DNA from: Symsagittifera roscoffensis
Taxonomy: Eukaryota; Xenacoelomorpha; Acoela; Convolutidae
Reading direction: 5' to 3'
Assembly (NCBI RefSeq): GCF_963678635.1
Contig: NC_087069.1
Coordinates: 56,460,061 to 56,524,060, forward strand
Length of the DNA stretch: 64,000 nucleotides
Positions 12,386 through 26,200 of this stretch are shown one piece after another. The translations under genes and the position numbers were made by a program. Within the stretch, counting starts at the first letter, position 1, and each line of letters begins with the position of its first letter. The notes beneath the pieces are model-generated. The model did no database searches, was not told where the DNA came from, and was given only the letters and a program-made list of their open reading frames with translations.

Positions 12386-12408
12386 TTTGTTTTCCTTGCG
12401 ATAAGCAC

Positions 12409-12985
12409 GGGTATTGCAATCGTGTACTAGACTTTTTCCCTTAACTAATTTTGTTCACAGAATGGTCAAAGTTAGAAATGATAATTTTAGGTGCTGTTCA
12501 TATTGAACTCAAATTTTGTTGTGTCTGCGGCGAATTTAGACTGGAGGTAACGAATACGCCTGGGACAGCAATGTTCTTGAGTTTGATGACCTGTTTTTTT
12601 TTGTTCAAACTGGAATTATTCAGTTTCAAAAACAATTGTCGGTTTATTATTTGTCTGCTTATGTTTTGTGGGGCTAGTTGCCACATCGTATAATTGCTCT
12701 TAGTGTTTTGATTTACGACTGTTGTTTGTAATTTCTTGACTTCGTATTTTTTGTTTTTTTTGCCTAAAAACATTCTTCCCAAATGAATTCGGCTTATAGT
12801 TTATCGGCTTAATGACCTTATTTTGAGTCGTTTCAAGGTAATCATATTTTTTATACTCACTAGATCCGGTGTTTTCTCGGCTTGATAGGTTTGAGCACAA
12901 ACTAAATCGGATTAGTGGCCTCATATTGCTTCTTTCGACGAGCGAAAAAATTTTGTATTTGTGTGTGTATGTTCTGAAGAAGAGG
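12409..12985 (+). repeat. ~700-bp direct repeat pair, copy 2
   Basis: Diverged copy of 11697-12385. Just downstream (13004-13140) lies a block similar to part of the 1557-bp unit, 'cggcttaaagggtttctgc' followed by 'gttaccgcttg'. Confidence 0.75.
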
Positions 12986-13140
12986 GGGGCGTGTTAACTT
13001 TTTAAAGTCTGAGTCTTGTTGATTTTTTTTCGGCTTAAAGGGTTTCTGCTAAGGTATTTTCGGCTTCGTTACCGCTTGATAAACTTTCTTCCGATTGGAA
13101 TTTCAAGTTCTTTTGTCTTGGCATGTTTTTGTTTCAAAAT

Positions 13141-15000
13141 TACAAAAACAGAGTGTTAAGTAATGAATGATTGAATGAATGATGGATGGTATGCTTTATG
13201 AATCTATCTGTTCTCAATGTCAACTCAACTGCAATTGTGGTGTCACCAGTTCAACACTAATTTATATTGTATGTTGTGTTCTATGTGCACATTTCACTTC
13301 CAGTCAGTTCACAGTTATTTACACACTAGCACAGCTAGACATATAAGAAGAAGAGAGATGAATTAAACAAGCAGCAGTTGCATCAACTATATCACTACGC
13401 TTACTGCATACATATCACCAGCCCCAAATGCACACAAAGCCCTAATGCCACTGGTGCGGCCTTCATAAAGGGTATGTAATGATTGTCCACATATTGAGAA
13501 CCTCCTATTAAACTGAATAAGCCCAAATACATTTTCCATTTTATTTATTTCTCAGTCTTTTTATTTGCATTTTCCATTTGCATTTTTTTATTTGCATGTT
13601 TTTTTTTTTAAATTTTGTCTCGTTTCCGACTCTAATAAAATAACAGAAACTTCAATGAAATCCCAACGCAGTTTTTGTTGATATCTTTTTGCTCTGAGAT
13701 TTTAAAGTGTAGAGAGAAGTTATTAATATTTACTTTAGCGGTTTTTTAATTCCGCTTTTCTGTTGTAAAATGACTAACTTGATAGTGTTGTTGTTTCATT
13801 TATTTGCCACTTGCAGTCACGTTACTTCCATTGCTGATTCACAGCTTAAAACTGTTTGTTTTGTTCCTAATAATTTCATTGACAAACTTAGTGCATACGT
13901 TTATATGCTTTTATTATGGCTATATTGTGTCGTTGTTGGTGATGCCACTTCTCCTCTATGGTCAGGTGATTTTTATGATTAATCAATTGGAATATGTTGA
14001 GTATTTTCTGTTTTACTGCCCAAAAAATTTGAAACTCATTTCTCGCTCTCTGTAATGTTTGAGTGGTGTCACTGAACGAATCGAAGGCTTTGTTTGGTTC
14101 GTCCTTTTTTCTCGGTTTTAACGAACGAAGTGATCTACCACGTATTCAGGTCTTTCTTTCCTGTTTTTGTTTCCCAGTAACTCTATTCTGCAAATCCCTC
14201 CGAAATGACCTTGGAATCTACAACATGAGAAGACGTGTCGTTAGCTAGTGAATGATCGACCATTCCATTGCCATGAGACTGATGTGCTGCTTCACTGTCC
14301 CGTTTATTGGTGATGATGATGATGTCCATATGGACAAAATTACCATAGTATCCTCAGTTGAGTAATAAGACCTGTGTGAGCAGAGCCGGAAAGAGAAGGA
14401 AAAAAGAAGAAGAAATAACACGCATGTCGTTTTGTGTCAGAGAGAATTGGTCAAATAATGTGCTGTATTCCATGTCATGTCTGGTCTGGTCTGGTCTGGT
14501 GTATCCAATGTGGGTGTTTGTTGTGTTAGTTTATCTGTTCAAACTAGTGACCACTCCACGACTACTGTGAAACTGTTGTGAAATGGATTGATTGCAATTT
14601 GTTCAACTGTTGTTCACATCTGATCTGTCTATCACTCTGTTCACTTATACTTCACTCACTTACCGCAGTCTCTGTTCTGTGGCCATAATACTACCAATAT
14701 TAGTGTAGTATTGTAGTTCAAACCACTTTCTTATTGACACCACAACACAACAACCCTCAAACAAGCAAATTTAGATCATCTACTTTTAAACTCTTATCAA
14801 TTGCAGTGGAAATGAATTTGTTTTGTTTCAACTGCTGCTGCTTGTTACTTGGCAGCTAAGTGATGTTATCTTTATAATTATCAGGTGCAATTAATCACTC
14901 CAATTCTATCCTCGATGCAGTTGGAGTTTACCAATCTCGGCATCCTCCTTACTCTCGCCAGCCGGCCCATTTCTATCTAGGTGTATTGAAATGTTCTTTT
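13141..15000. other. Less repetitive region without a supported gene
   Basis: Base composition is more even than in the flanks and there is little dispersed repeat. It includes short (GGTCT)n near 14480-14500 and a (GATGAT)n run near 14310. It may be intron or 5' flank of the RERE gene whose upstream exons are missing. Open frames of up to 83 codons carry no recognisable domain. Confidence 0.4.
14885..14980 (+). CDS. Possible exon, weak candidate
   Basis: A 96-base stretch bounded by an acceptor 'aattatcag' and a donor-like 'atctaggtgtat' is open in the frame that starts two bases in. It contains the residues VGVYQSRHPP. This loosely recalls the VG..YQ..P start of ELM2 domains, which precede the SANT domain in RERE. 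The match is short and could be chance; the exon is not included in the RERE model. Confidence 0.15.
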   Translation: MQLITPILSSMQLEFTNLGILLTLASRPISI

Positions 15001-15029
15001 GTACAATTTAACATTCCATGCATGATTCT

Positions 15030-15545
15030 TTGTTAAGGTTAATTAACGTAGTGAAGACTCTTAACTAGGTCTTAAAAGTCTCTAATAACTACAGATGTGC
15101 ATTCATGTATATTGATGCATTTATGAATGCACTAAGGTACATATGCACTTTTTGAGTTCAATTGAAATTCATCTGTTGAAAGTGAAGTAAATAGCACTCT
15201 CCAAATACAAACGTGGAAATGGCGCATAAAAACGTGAACGATTTTTAGTTTCGAAAGTGAAATTTTATTTGTAGATTTCCAGCGGAATGAAAACTTTACC
15301 TATTGATCCAGTTTTCTCTAGTTAGGTTTATGTTATCAAAAAAGCGCTAGTCATAAACTGTTCTAGAAGTTCAAAGAGCTTAAAGAAAGGGAATCTTTTT
15401 TTTCTTTGAATTTCGAAAATAGAGATTTTTTGTCAACAAAGTCAGTGTTTTTTTTCTGTTCACTTGCGTTCATCACTCTTTTCCGACTGTCTGTCATGTT
15501 TTTTCATTCGAATACAAGTGTATTTCTTAGTTTTCTTTTAGTCTG
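15030..15545 (+). repeat. Dispersed repeat family A copy
   Basis: Contains the family order seen also in the 1557-bp units and near 19110, 23750, 25255 and 34890. The order is 'agactctt..taggtc', 'attgatccagttttctc', 'atcaaaaaagcgctagtcat', then 'acttgcgttcat..cttttcc'. Noncoding. Confidence 0.65.
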
Positions 15546-15609
15546 TCTCCTTTCATATCTTTTCTTGATAATTTTGAGATGGGGGCTATTCACAATGAAG
15601 GACTCAATG

Positions 15610-16170
15610 CCCCGAAATTTCTTTTGTTCGACCATTTGAAAAATGTGGAGGAACTTTGTATTCAGGTGGTTTTTTTTTCAACGCAAAATCAGGCACAACA
15701 AATAATTATCGGAATAAGTCAAGTGATATATCATATTAAAGCCCCTTTAGTCGTGATTCGAACCACATTAAATAATTTTGAAAAAAGTCTGTGTCGAAAA
15801 AAAAAACGAGTTTGAAACTGTTTTTTAAGCTGTTCTGAGGCTAAACAGGCTTACACCAGCTTCTTTGTGCTTAATTTAAGCCGTGAACACTTAGTTCTAT
15901 ACTCGAGTAAAGTTAGTTTTTGGAGTTTTTAGCGCCAATTTGGGAATCAAAAAATCTAAAATTCCAAAACTCTCAACAACTTTTCAAAGTTTTGAACATT
16001 TTTGAATTTAACAACAGTTTTTTTTGGCTTTCCTAGTCATTTTCTGCAAAGAGTGTTTTCCAATTGGCCTATTTTTTTATCAAGGTCGAGTATTTTTGTA
16101 TTTTTAAGACTATGGTCAGAACATTATGTGCTACTTGAACAGTAACCGGCTATCCTTTTTTGGTTTTTGG
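15610..16170 (+). repeat. Dispersed repeat family B, copy 3
   Basis: Block order as in 9985-10560, ending 'ggtcagaacattatgtgctac' near 16110 and followed by 'agtaaccggctatcc'. Confidence 0.65.
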
Positions 16171-16389
16171 AGATGAATACTGAATTCGACTCATATGTTG
16201 TTTTCGAGCACTCGACTTTCGTCTGAAGAGTTTTTCAAAGAATTTATTCATCAAGCACTATCAGCAGTATAAACATTTTAATATAAATAACATACTAGTT
16301 CAATCTGATTAGACTCCGAGAGGATAGACAACCTGATTTTTCGGTCTTCTAAATTCTCTCCTTGTTGCGTTATTTAGTTTTTTGAAAAA

Positions 16390-16830
16390 AAATGAGTTTT
16401 TTTTGTTCCACCATTGAAAATGGGGAGGAACTTTGTATTGAGTGTGTTTTATTTTTTTGTTTTTCACGCAAAATCAGCTACCACAATTAATCAGCGGACT
16501 GGGTTGAATGACAGATTATATTAAGGCTCTTTCAGTCGTGATTCGAACGACCTTCAAAAATAGCGAAAATTTTGAGTTTCGAGCGAGTAACGCAATCGAG
16601 TAACGTTCGATATATGAAAAATAGACCTTTAGGCTCGAAAAAAATGAATTCACTAAAAGGAGAACTAACTAGTTTTGGAAGCTTTTTAGCGCTTCCTTTG
16701 CCATTCAAGTGTTTGAAAAATTTACAAATTATGCAGAAAAAAATGTGAAAATTGGAAAAAGAACTTTTTATTTTTCAAATTGGTCGGAACATTCTGTGCT
16801 ACCAACATTCACCGCGACCGGCTGTCCTTA
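16390..16830 (+). repeat. Dispersed repeat family B, copy 4
   Basis: Block order as in 9985-10560, with the closing 'ggtcggaacattctgtgctac' near 16780. Confidence 0.65.
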
Positions 16831-17000
16831 ATTATTTTTTTTTATTTGAAGTACTTGAAAATCATAAAAAGGATTGTAAGTGGTACAGAAGTTGGCGATT
16901 GTTTGAACGACGTATACATAATGAGACTATAAGAAAAATGCGGGTAACAATGTAACATAAACAGAGCGAAAAAAACGAACCCTTTTTTATTTATCTCATT

Positions 17001-17200
17001 NNNNNNNNNNNNNNNNNNNNNNNNNNNNNNNNNNNNNNNNNNNNNNNNNNNNNNNNNNNNNNNNNNNNNNNNNNNNNNNNNNNNNNNNNNNNNNNNNNNN
17101 NNNNNNNNNNNNNNNNNNNNNNNNNNNNNNNNNNNNNNNNNNNNNNNNNNNNNNNNNNNNNNNNNNNNNNNNNNNNNNNNNNNNNNNNNNNNNNNNNNNN
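17001..17200. other. Assembly gap (200 N)
   Basis: Exactly 200 N, probably a placeholder length. It sits 16 bases upstream of the first visible RERE exon and may hide the preceding exon or intron sequence. Confidence 0.98.
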
Positions 17201-17216
17201 GAATGTGTGTGTTTAG

Positions 17217-17297
17217 AAGGTGTTTGTGAAGGGACTACGCCAGGTGGGCAAGAACTTCAACACCATCCGCACAGACTACCTGCCTCACAGGACTACT
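17217..17297 (+). CDS. RERE: RERE exon a: SANT domain, first part
   Basis: The acceptor is 'gtgtgtttag' and the donor GTAAGT. It is 27 codons in phase 0, encoding VFVKGLRQVGKNFNTIR and TDYLPHRTT. This matches the RERE SANT helix that reads FVKGLRQYGKNF in vertebrates. Confidence 0.9.
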
Positions 17298-20200
17298 GTA
17301 AGTCAACTGCCATCACATATTCAGATGAGTCGGACGTGAATGAACAACCACTACCCGAAGTTGTTGATCCCCAGAAAAAGTAGATTACTGAGAAAGTACC
17401 ACAGATAATTTCAACCGCTTCATTAGTACAAGTAAACCAATTGGAAAATAAGCTAAAACAAAAAAAAAACTTTTTTTGTCGGTGAGAGGGATAGAGTTGG
17501 ACAATAATCTGCTAGAATGAGTTGATTCTAGCTTAAAATCACGTCAACGTGCTGTAGAATTGGATAACAAGGTCGCTCTTTTTGTCATTCATTCCTCCAA
17601 GTTAGTCTTGAACATGGAAAAAGACTAGCTCAGTTCTGTAAAATATGTATATTTTCTTGGGAATCACAACAAATAGGGCTTGATCCTATAAAAACGTTCT
17701 GTGAGTTAATAACATAGGACAGAAACTCAGTTCCGTCCTTTTTCGTTAAGTGGTCGGAAAGTAATTGTTCAAGCATAGCGAGCACAAATTGCTTTCTGTG
17801 GGATAGAATGAGCACGTCAATTAGCATGGTGAGATATAATTATTGTCCACCAGATGAACTTGCCCAGCAGTTTGAGATAGAAACTGTAATGTGTAGTTGC
17901 TTGTAATGTGTTCTCTGAGTGGGTGTGTGTTTGTGTGTAGGCGGAGCTGGTGGAGTTTTACTACGTGTGGAAGAAGACGCCAGGCGCCCAGACCTCCTCC
18001 CTGGGGGCAGCCACGAGGGGGGGCACCTCCTCTTCGTCCTCATCCTCATCCTCAAACCACTCAAAGGTGAGGACAAAAGACTTTCCGCTTTCGCAAATCT
18101 TTCATTTTTTTGTTAATAACACGTTTTCGTTATTGAGTTTTTTCCACTGGGCACGTTTGTAATTGCGACTATATTTTCGATTTATTTGGTGGCATTTTCT
18201 ATCCGCTCTGTTAAAGGAATTTACACATAATCTGGAGGTCTGTTGTGCAAATCCGTTTGGTTAGTTCTGCGTTTTTTTCCTTGGTTTTTAAACTCCGGTT
18301 TTGCTATCAATCCAGCCTCTGGAAGAGTTTTGGAAAGTATGAAAAGTTTGCGAGGGCATGTGTGCAATGGGTGAAAGCTCAATGTTTTATATTATTGCCA
18401 ATATTATTGGGAAGCACTGCTTGAGTATGTTGGTGTGTTTGTTGCAGGGAAGTGGCAGTGGTTCGAAGGGGGGCAGTGGCACTACCACAGCTGGCACGAA
18501 GCCCTTCAGTGGTAAGCAGAAGAAGAACTCTGCTGCCACAGCCACTGCAGGCGGCAACAGCGGAGTGGCCAGGATATCCAAGATCATCTCCAATCGTACG
18601 TAGTCCTCCTCTCCTCACTCCAATGTTTTCTTGCTCAGCCAAAAGTATCTTGTAAGGCTATTTTCTCATGTTTTCATGAACACTTGGGGGATCGGATATG
18701 CCTTGCAACGCAGACGCAGACAGATATCATCAAAGGCCAATTAGTGAAAATGGAAGTTGTAAACAGAAGCATTAAGAATTTTTTTTCCAGTTGGAGGTGG
18801 AAGGGGAGGGGAGGGGGTTGGGGTGTGTCTGTCCCTTTGAACCGGAACGTTGGCTGTTTAAATTCCGTTTACGCTGAGTAAGTGTCATTAAGTATACTCT
18901 TTTGTGTGTAGTGCAATTATCCTTTGGCAAACGCAATTTTTGTGAGAAATTTATTTAGCAGCTGGTATTTTTAATTCGGACCACGAAGTGAAAGTGGGGA
19001 CGAACTTAGTATTCCGACTATTTCAATTTCTTCTCCTGGCACAATTGCTCACCATAATGAGTCGGGCGACATAGATTATCAAAGCCGTTTTTAGTCGTGA
19101 TTGGATTGACATTTTAAGAGTTGATGAAAGTAGTGAAGATTTTTATAAAGGTCGTGATGATTTTTGTGTATTTTCTTCAAATTTGATTTTTCGCGGGCTG
19201 AGTTTTGATTTATTTTTAAATTCACTTCATTTCCTTAGTTTAAAAGAAGGCAAACTCCACAATCGAACAGCAAGAGTGTAAAGATCGCGAAAAATGTGAT
19301 CTACTTCTAATTTGGGGTAGTTAGTTTTAATTTTCAGATTTTCTAGTGGTTTAAAAACTTGCCCTATTGATCCAGTTTTCTAAAATTGAATTGATTTTAT
19401 CGAAAAAAGTGTCAACCATAAATTGTTTTTTGAAAGAGCTTTTAGTGCATATATCTTTTTGCTTAAATCAAAAATTGATTTTTTTTGTTTGTTTGTGTTC
19501 ATTGACATTTTTCCAACTGTTTTGAAATGTTTTGGTTGGATTTCGGTTTTACTGTTTGTTCAAGTTTTTTTTCTTTTTCCCGCGTTTCCGTCTTTTGTTG
19601 AGTGACACGCATAAGTGGACTGTTTTGTAGAAGTGGGGAGTAGTGGCGGTGGCACTGACGTGGAGTCGGATGGGGATAGCAACACTGTCACTGAAAACAG
19701 CAGCAGCAGTCTGGACAGCAATGGAGGCACCCAGTGCAGACACTGTGGCACCACTGCCTCCAAGTCATTCCTCCACTGGGGCTCCCATCCCCATCGCACT
19801 CTGCTCTGCTTCGAGTGCAGACTAGACTACCAGGTCAGTCTTCCACTCTATGCTACACACACACGCATACACACACACACACACACACCATTAATAGCAG
19901 CAGACTGGGCAAGCAGCACCAAGTTACTCTTCATCAGGAGCTAATTTCCCAACGCATTCAAATTTTTGACAAAGTCAGGCTTATTAGGTCAGGTCAAAAT
20001 ACCCGTCCGAACCTTTCGATACGAAATGAGTTCAAGAACAAATAAGAGTGTTCGATGGTTAAAAGTCTTCGATACTTCAAATGTTGGGCAAAAAAAACAA
20101 TATTTGGCAACTACGTAACAATGAGCGATATTCGTGATGGTTATTTTGGAGAATCATTTACTTTTTTTGCCATTGCTTCGTTGTTTTCTTTTACACTTGC

Positions 20201-23200
20201 GAAGCGAGTGTATTAATACGAACCTTCTTTTTTTCCAACCTAAGTCGCAAATATTGGTGCCACTTTTGGGGCACGATTACAGCTTTTTCATAGCATGTGC
20301 TTTGACATTCGAATAGTAATATGTTAACACAGTTGATGCAGTTTTGGTTCATCGAATGAACCGAAAAAAGTGAAAAACTCGATTTTGGAAATTTTCTAAA
20401 TTTCTCAATTTATCTCGCAATTTTTTGAAATGCATAATAAGTACATAATTTGGCTTTATGCTTTGCGATTTGTTACATGCAAAGTTAGTGTGGATGCCTT
20501 CAGTTTGTTATATTCCAAATTATTAGCTGCAAAGCTCAGCCAATTTATATTTGGTGCCACTTTTGCTGAACTGCATCGGCAATTCATTAGCATATGTAGC
20601 TGCTCTATTCGTGACTAGTATTTGTCGGTTGTTGAGGTTGCGTGGATAGTGTGTGAGACTCAAAATCTCTCGATTGCAGTAGGTCGAAGATTCGAATCCT
20701 ACCAGTATCCGAGTTTTTGCTAATTCGATGCTGATTTCAGCCTTTTCTTATTTCACTTGATAGAGCTGCCTTTTGGTCGTGTTTTCGCAAGTGTTTGTGA
20801 AGCGCAGCTTCGCCTCTGTGTTTCAACGCTATATTGGGATGACTTTTTCAGGCTATATCAGGTTCTCCGAATAGTTTTGCCTTGCCTTAAAAAAAACTAA
20901 GTTCGACCAACTCAACTCATTGTTGAGTATTTAATCAGATGTTACATAGAACAACATGTCAAAATGCAAAAGTTGCAAGCTTTTCAAGTGCTTTCTGTGG
21001 TCGACAGTAATTTTTAAGGTGATGTTATGAATTCGTTTCAGAAGTACGGAAGATTGCCGAAGACAGCGGAGACACCAGTACCTACTGGTGGTAATAATAA
21101 TAGTAATAACAACACAAACATGGTCCCACAAACATCCGCAGCATCGTCTTCGTCACAATTGACTAACTCCTCGCAATATCTGTTCAAACCAGTCAAGTCA
21201 ACCGCGGCCACAGCTACCCCCGCTACTGCTTCTACTGCTGCCGAGAGCGCTGCTGGAGGCAAGGGAGGAGGGGGTGATGTGAGCTTAAGCAGCGGCAGCA
21301 GGGCATCCAGTGCTTGTTCGCTGCCTGCAGACGTGGGGATGGGGGGATCATTTGAGAGAACTAATGGGGTAAGAGAGAAGAAAATAGTGACTCACTGCTT
21401 CCTTTCTTCATTATATCAATTGACTTAAAGTAGCCAGCTAGGCTAGGCTAGGCTAGGCTAGGCTAGGCTAGGCTAGGCTAGGAAGGAAGTAAGGAAGGAA
21501 GGACGAGGAAGTTTGAATATGATTAATTTTCCCTTCTGGTGTGTAGGTGTATTCTCCAGCGCTGAGTCCATCAGTGGAACAGCAGCAGCAGCAGCACAGT
21601 GGCAATAGTACTGTAAGTACAAGTGGTATTAGTGGCAAGAAGAAGAAGAGGAAGAGCAGAAATAGTGTGGAGAGTACATTGACACTGTCTCATTCTTCTT
21701 CTTCGTCTTCAACAGAAGCACAGCAGCAGCAGACAGTTCACAGTGGGAGTGGGAGTGGGGGCAGCAAGCGGGCCAAACACAGGGTGAGTTAAATAATCAG
21801 CAAAAGAGCATCTGCGCGATTCTGTTCTGATCTGCGTGAACAACTAGCCGGGCAGCTCCTATGTAGACCCCTTCCCTTCCATCCTGAGTGAATACTGCAC
21901 GAACAAGCTGGTATAATGACAGATAGAAGCAGAGTTAAGATTCAGCAATGCTCAATGAATTAAGTTAAAGAGAGTGCGCAAAAAGATGAAGAGTACGATA
22001 AATCAGTATTTGCCACAGTCTAAAAGATGAAGGCTGCTGTGTGTGTGTATGTTGATGTGTGTTTGTGTTGCGTTTCAGGAGAGTGCAGCGAGTAGTCGGT
22101 CGGACACTCCGAGCAGCACAACAGAGAACAGCAACACAGAGACACAGTCCTCCTCCTCATCGACATCCTCTTCTTCCTCGACAGGCAGACAAACAAAACA
22201 CTCCACACACGACAGCGCCGATGCAGAAGATGCCACCACAAGACCAGAGCCCATGCAGATCGATGCGCCACAACAACAACAACAACAGCAGGTGAACTCG
22301 GACACGCATTTAACCACATCAACAACAGTCAGCAGTGCAAACGACACATCGTCATCTGCAGGGAGAAGCAAAAGTTCATCAGACACCGCAACAGTCATGC
22401 CAACAACAACCTCAGCATCATCCACTGCGACAGAAGTAGCCGCAGTCATTACCAAATCCGAACTGCAGTCTCTGGCTGCCGACGTAAAGATAGAACCAGG
22501 ACTCCTCGCGATGCGCACCACCGCCCATATTTGCAGCAGGCAGAATTCCTTGTCTACTGGCATTATAGAAGATCAGACTCCCGCAGAGGAGGAAGAGGAA
22601 GCGAGACTGGAGGCATTTGGCGGCCAGTTCCCGCCGGTATTTGCGCCCACGTCAGAATTAGTTCTGGCAACAGCCGCAGCAGAACAAGCTAGACAACATT
22701 TACCGTCTGCTGGAGTTCCTTGTTCAGATTTGTCTGCTCAATTCTCATCATCCGAGACTCTGTTGACATGGTCGCAATCTGCAAGTACAAATAGTACTGG
22801 CACAGAGCCGACAGTATTGGCTTTACAAGGAGCCAATATAAAAGTGGAGCCGAGAGATAGTTGTTCATTAAGGCCGCAAGTGCCGAGCAGTCTGCAGCTC
22901 CCGTCTTCAACTCATGTCTTAGAATCTAAGATTAAAATGCCCCCACAAGAGGTCAAATTGGAGTGTAAAGATGACTTGATGTCGATGATGGAGATGGGTG
23001 GGGGTTCGACGAAGATGGGTGTGGTGATAGTGGGACGGAGTGGCCTCACCCCTCCCCCCTCCCCAACACCCCTGCAGTGCAATGAGGAAGTGCAAATAGT
23101 TCCTACGAGACACGTGACTGAACAGTCTCCACACAAACGGTGCGTAGTCCACACAAGTTCTGTTTTACTGAATGTATAAGTTATTCAAGGTCCGTGAACA

Positions 23201-26200
23201 AAGTACCTAGCATAACGAAACTTTTAGAGAGTCTGATCGTGTATTCGATCCCCTGCCATGGCAGTGATAATGTGTGAGGGCTAGCTCACATGGTTTCTAG
23301 CTTCATGTCTACCACAGCGTGCTCGATTTCGACTGCAATAATGGGGTATTTGTTCAGGCTCAAAAATACTTTTTTTTTGCCGTTTGACTTTTGATTTCTT
23401 TTTAAGTTTAGTTCATTTTCTTTGTTTACACTTGCGAAGCGAGTGTATTAGTACAAACTTTCTTTTTTCCAACCTAAGTCGCAAATATTGGTGCCACTTT
23501 TGGGGCACCTTTACAGCTTTTTCATAGCATGTGCTTTGATATTCGAATTGTAATAAAATAACAAAGTTGATGCATTTTTAATTCAAATGAACCGAAAAAA
23601 GTGATTTGTTTCAAACAACATAACATTGAAAACTCGATTTCAGAGTTGTTCTAACTCAATATATTGCATTTTTTTGAAATGCATAATTTATACGTAATAT
23701 GGCTTTATGCATTGCCATTTGTTACAATGCAGAGTTAGTGTTTACGAAGCAAACTCCACTATCGAACAGCAAAAGTTTAAAAGTCATGAAAAACGTGATC
23801 GACTTCTAGTTTCGAAATTGGAGTTTATTTATCGAATTTTCCAGCAAAATAATTTTATTTGTTGATCCAGTTCTCTCAAATTGGGTTTATTTTATCAAAA
23901 AAGTGGCCATCAATTTTTTTCTTCGGAATTCGAAAGATCTTTTCAAAAAATAAGTCCGTATTTTTTCTTTGTACTTGCGTTCATTGATTCTTTTCCAACT
24001 GTCTGTTGGCTTGTTTACATTAGCGAGCAGCGTAGTGTGTTAGTACGAACCTTCTTTTCGTACGCTGCTCGCTAATGTATCGTTCAAAGGCACCGTTCAT
24101 TGTTTTTAAATATTCGATTTCGAAGAAAAAAAATTCCGAAATAGTTCGAAAGTATGGTCAAATTAGCTGTTTTGAGTTTGAAACCAAGTTACTAATTTCC
24201 GCATTAGAGTAAATTGATGTTTTCCAGACATTTTTTCTCGCTGCTTAATTTTGAATTTGTGCTACCATCCAAATTGTGGTTGTGCAGTAAACGTCTCTCT
24301 GCCTAAATGTCTCAAAAAGCTTCTTCGTGAACAAAAAACACCGAATTTTGGTACTTTTAGAATTTTTTTCATTTTAGAAATCTGCCTGCTTGTTATTTGT
24401 TTAATCAGGCAAACCGTGTTGAGTTTCACTTCAACTCGGGCTCAATCCTTGTAGGTGTTGAGAGCTCAATACAGATCTGCCTGGCAGTGCTTCTGTCAAA
24501 TGCTACTTTTCTTGAGTCCTTTGTTTGCAAAATAAGTATGAATGAACATAGTTTTTTTCTCCAAAATGTTTTCAATCCATAATGAAGAATCATAGGAAAC
24601 TGTAAAAGTGGACAGACTACTGGCAGACTGTCAAGTGGACATAAGGATGTTGTCTGTCCTTTCCGAGACTCTTTTCATTAAGTAAGGTGATAGTAAATTC
24701 TTCGCTGTTATTTTTTGTTGAAACTTTTGCTTTGAAATGATTTGGAGAAATAATTTTATTTCTTTTTATTGCGTTTTCGGGTTAATTATTTGTTTTATGA
24801 ATTGTTCGAGGATGTGCCCTGTTTTTTGGGTTTTTTCTAAGTTTATAATCACTTTATTTTTGTGAAAGTTTTGTTCAGTTGTACTATTCCTAAATTTGTT
24901 TTTGCATAAAAGGAGTTCGTATTCTCGGAAATGAAAATAGGTTTTTGTTTCCCTCTTCATAACTTCTTAAAATAAGATGATTTTTTTTGTGTTATTATGC
25001 TTATTGTGTTTTGAATTTTGAATTATTTAAAATAGCATGTGCTTTGATATTCGAATTGTAATAAAATAACACAGTTGATGCATTTTTAATTCAAATGAAC
25101 CGAAAAAAGTGATTTGTTTCAAACAACATAACATTGAAAACTCGATTTCAGAGTTGTTCTAACTCAATATATTGCATTTTTTTGAAATGCATAATATATA
25201 TGTAATATGGCTTTATGCATTGCCATTTGTTACAATGCAGAGTTAGTGTTTACGAAGCAAACTCTACTATCGAACAGCAAAAGTTTAAAAGTCATGAAAA
25301 ACGTGATCGACTTCTAGTTTCGAAATTGGAGTTTATTTATCGAATTTTCCAGCAAAATAATTTTATTTATTGATCCAGTTCTCTCAAATTGGGTTTATTT
25401 TATCAAAAAAGTGGCCATTAATTTTTTTCTTCGGAATTCGAAAGATCTTTTCAAAAAATAAGTCCGTATTTTTTCTTTTTACTTGCGATCATTGATTCTT
25501 TTCCAACTGTCTGTTGGCTTGTTTATATTAGCGAGCAGCGTAGTGTGTTAATTTTTTTATTTTAGAAATCTGCCTGCTTGTTATTTGTTTAACCAGGCAA
25601 ACCGTGTTGTTTCACTTCAACTCGGGCTCAATCCTTGTAGGTGTTGAGAGCTCAATACAGATCTGCCTGGCAGTGCTTCTGTCAAATGCTAGTTTTCTTG
25701 AGTCCTTTATGTTTGCAAAATAAGTATGAAAGAACATAGTTTTTTTCTCCAAAATGTTTTCAATCCATAATGAAGAATCATAGGAAACTGTAAAAGTGGA
25801 CAGACTACTGGCAGACTGTCAAGTGGACATAAGGATGTTGTCTGTCCTTTCCGAGACTCTTTTCATTAAGTAAGGTGCTAGTAAAATCTTCGCTGTTATT
25901 TTTTGTTGAAACTTCTTGCTTTGAAATGATTTGGAGAAATAATTTTCTTTCTTTTTATTTCTTTTTATTGCGTTTTCGGGTTGATTATTTGTTTTATGAA
26001 TTGTTCGAGGATGTGCCCTGTTTTTTGTGTTTTTCTAAGTTTATAATCACTTTATTTTTGTGAAAGTTTTGTTCAGATGTACTATTCGTAAATTTGTTTT
26101 TGCATAAAAGGAGTTCGTATTCTCGGAAATGAAAATATGTTTTTGTTTCCCTCTTCATAACTTCTTAAAATAAGATGATTTTTTTTGTGTTATTATGCTT

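Noticed and set aside
21437-21482. Telomere-type repeat
   Set aside because: The AGGCT pentamer is not a known telomere motif and it is only ~46 bp inside an intron.
22020-22563. Minus-strand ORFs of 101 and 162 codons opposite RERE exon g
   Set aside because: Val/Cys-rich shadows of a Thr/Ser/Gln-rich coding exon on the plus strand.
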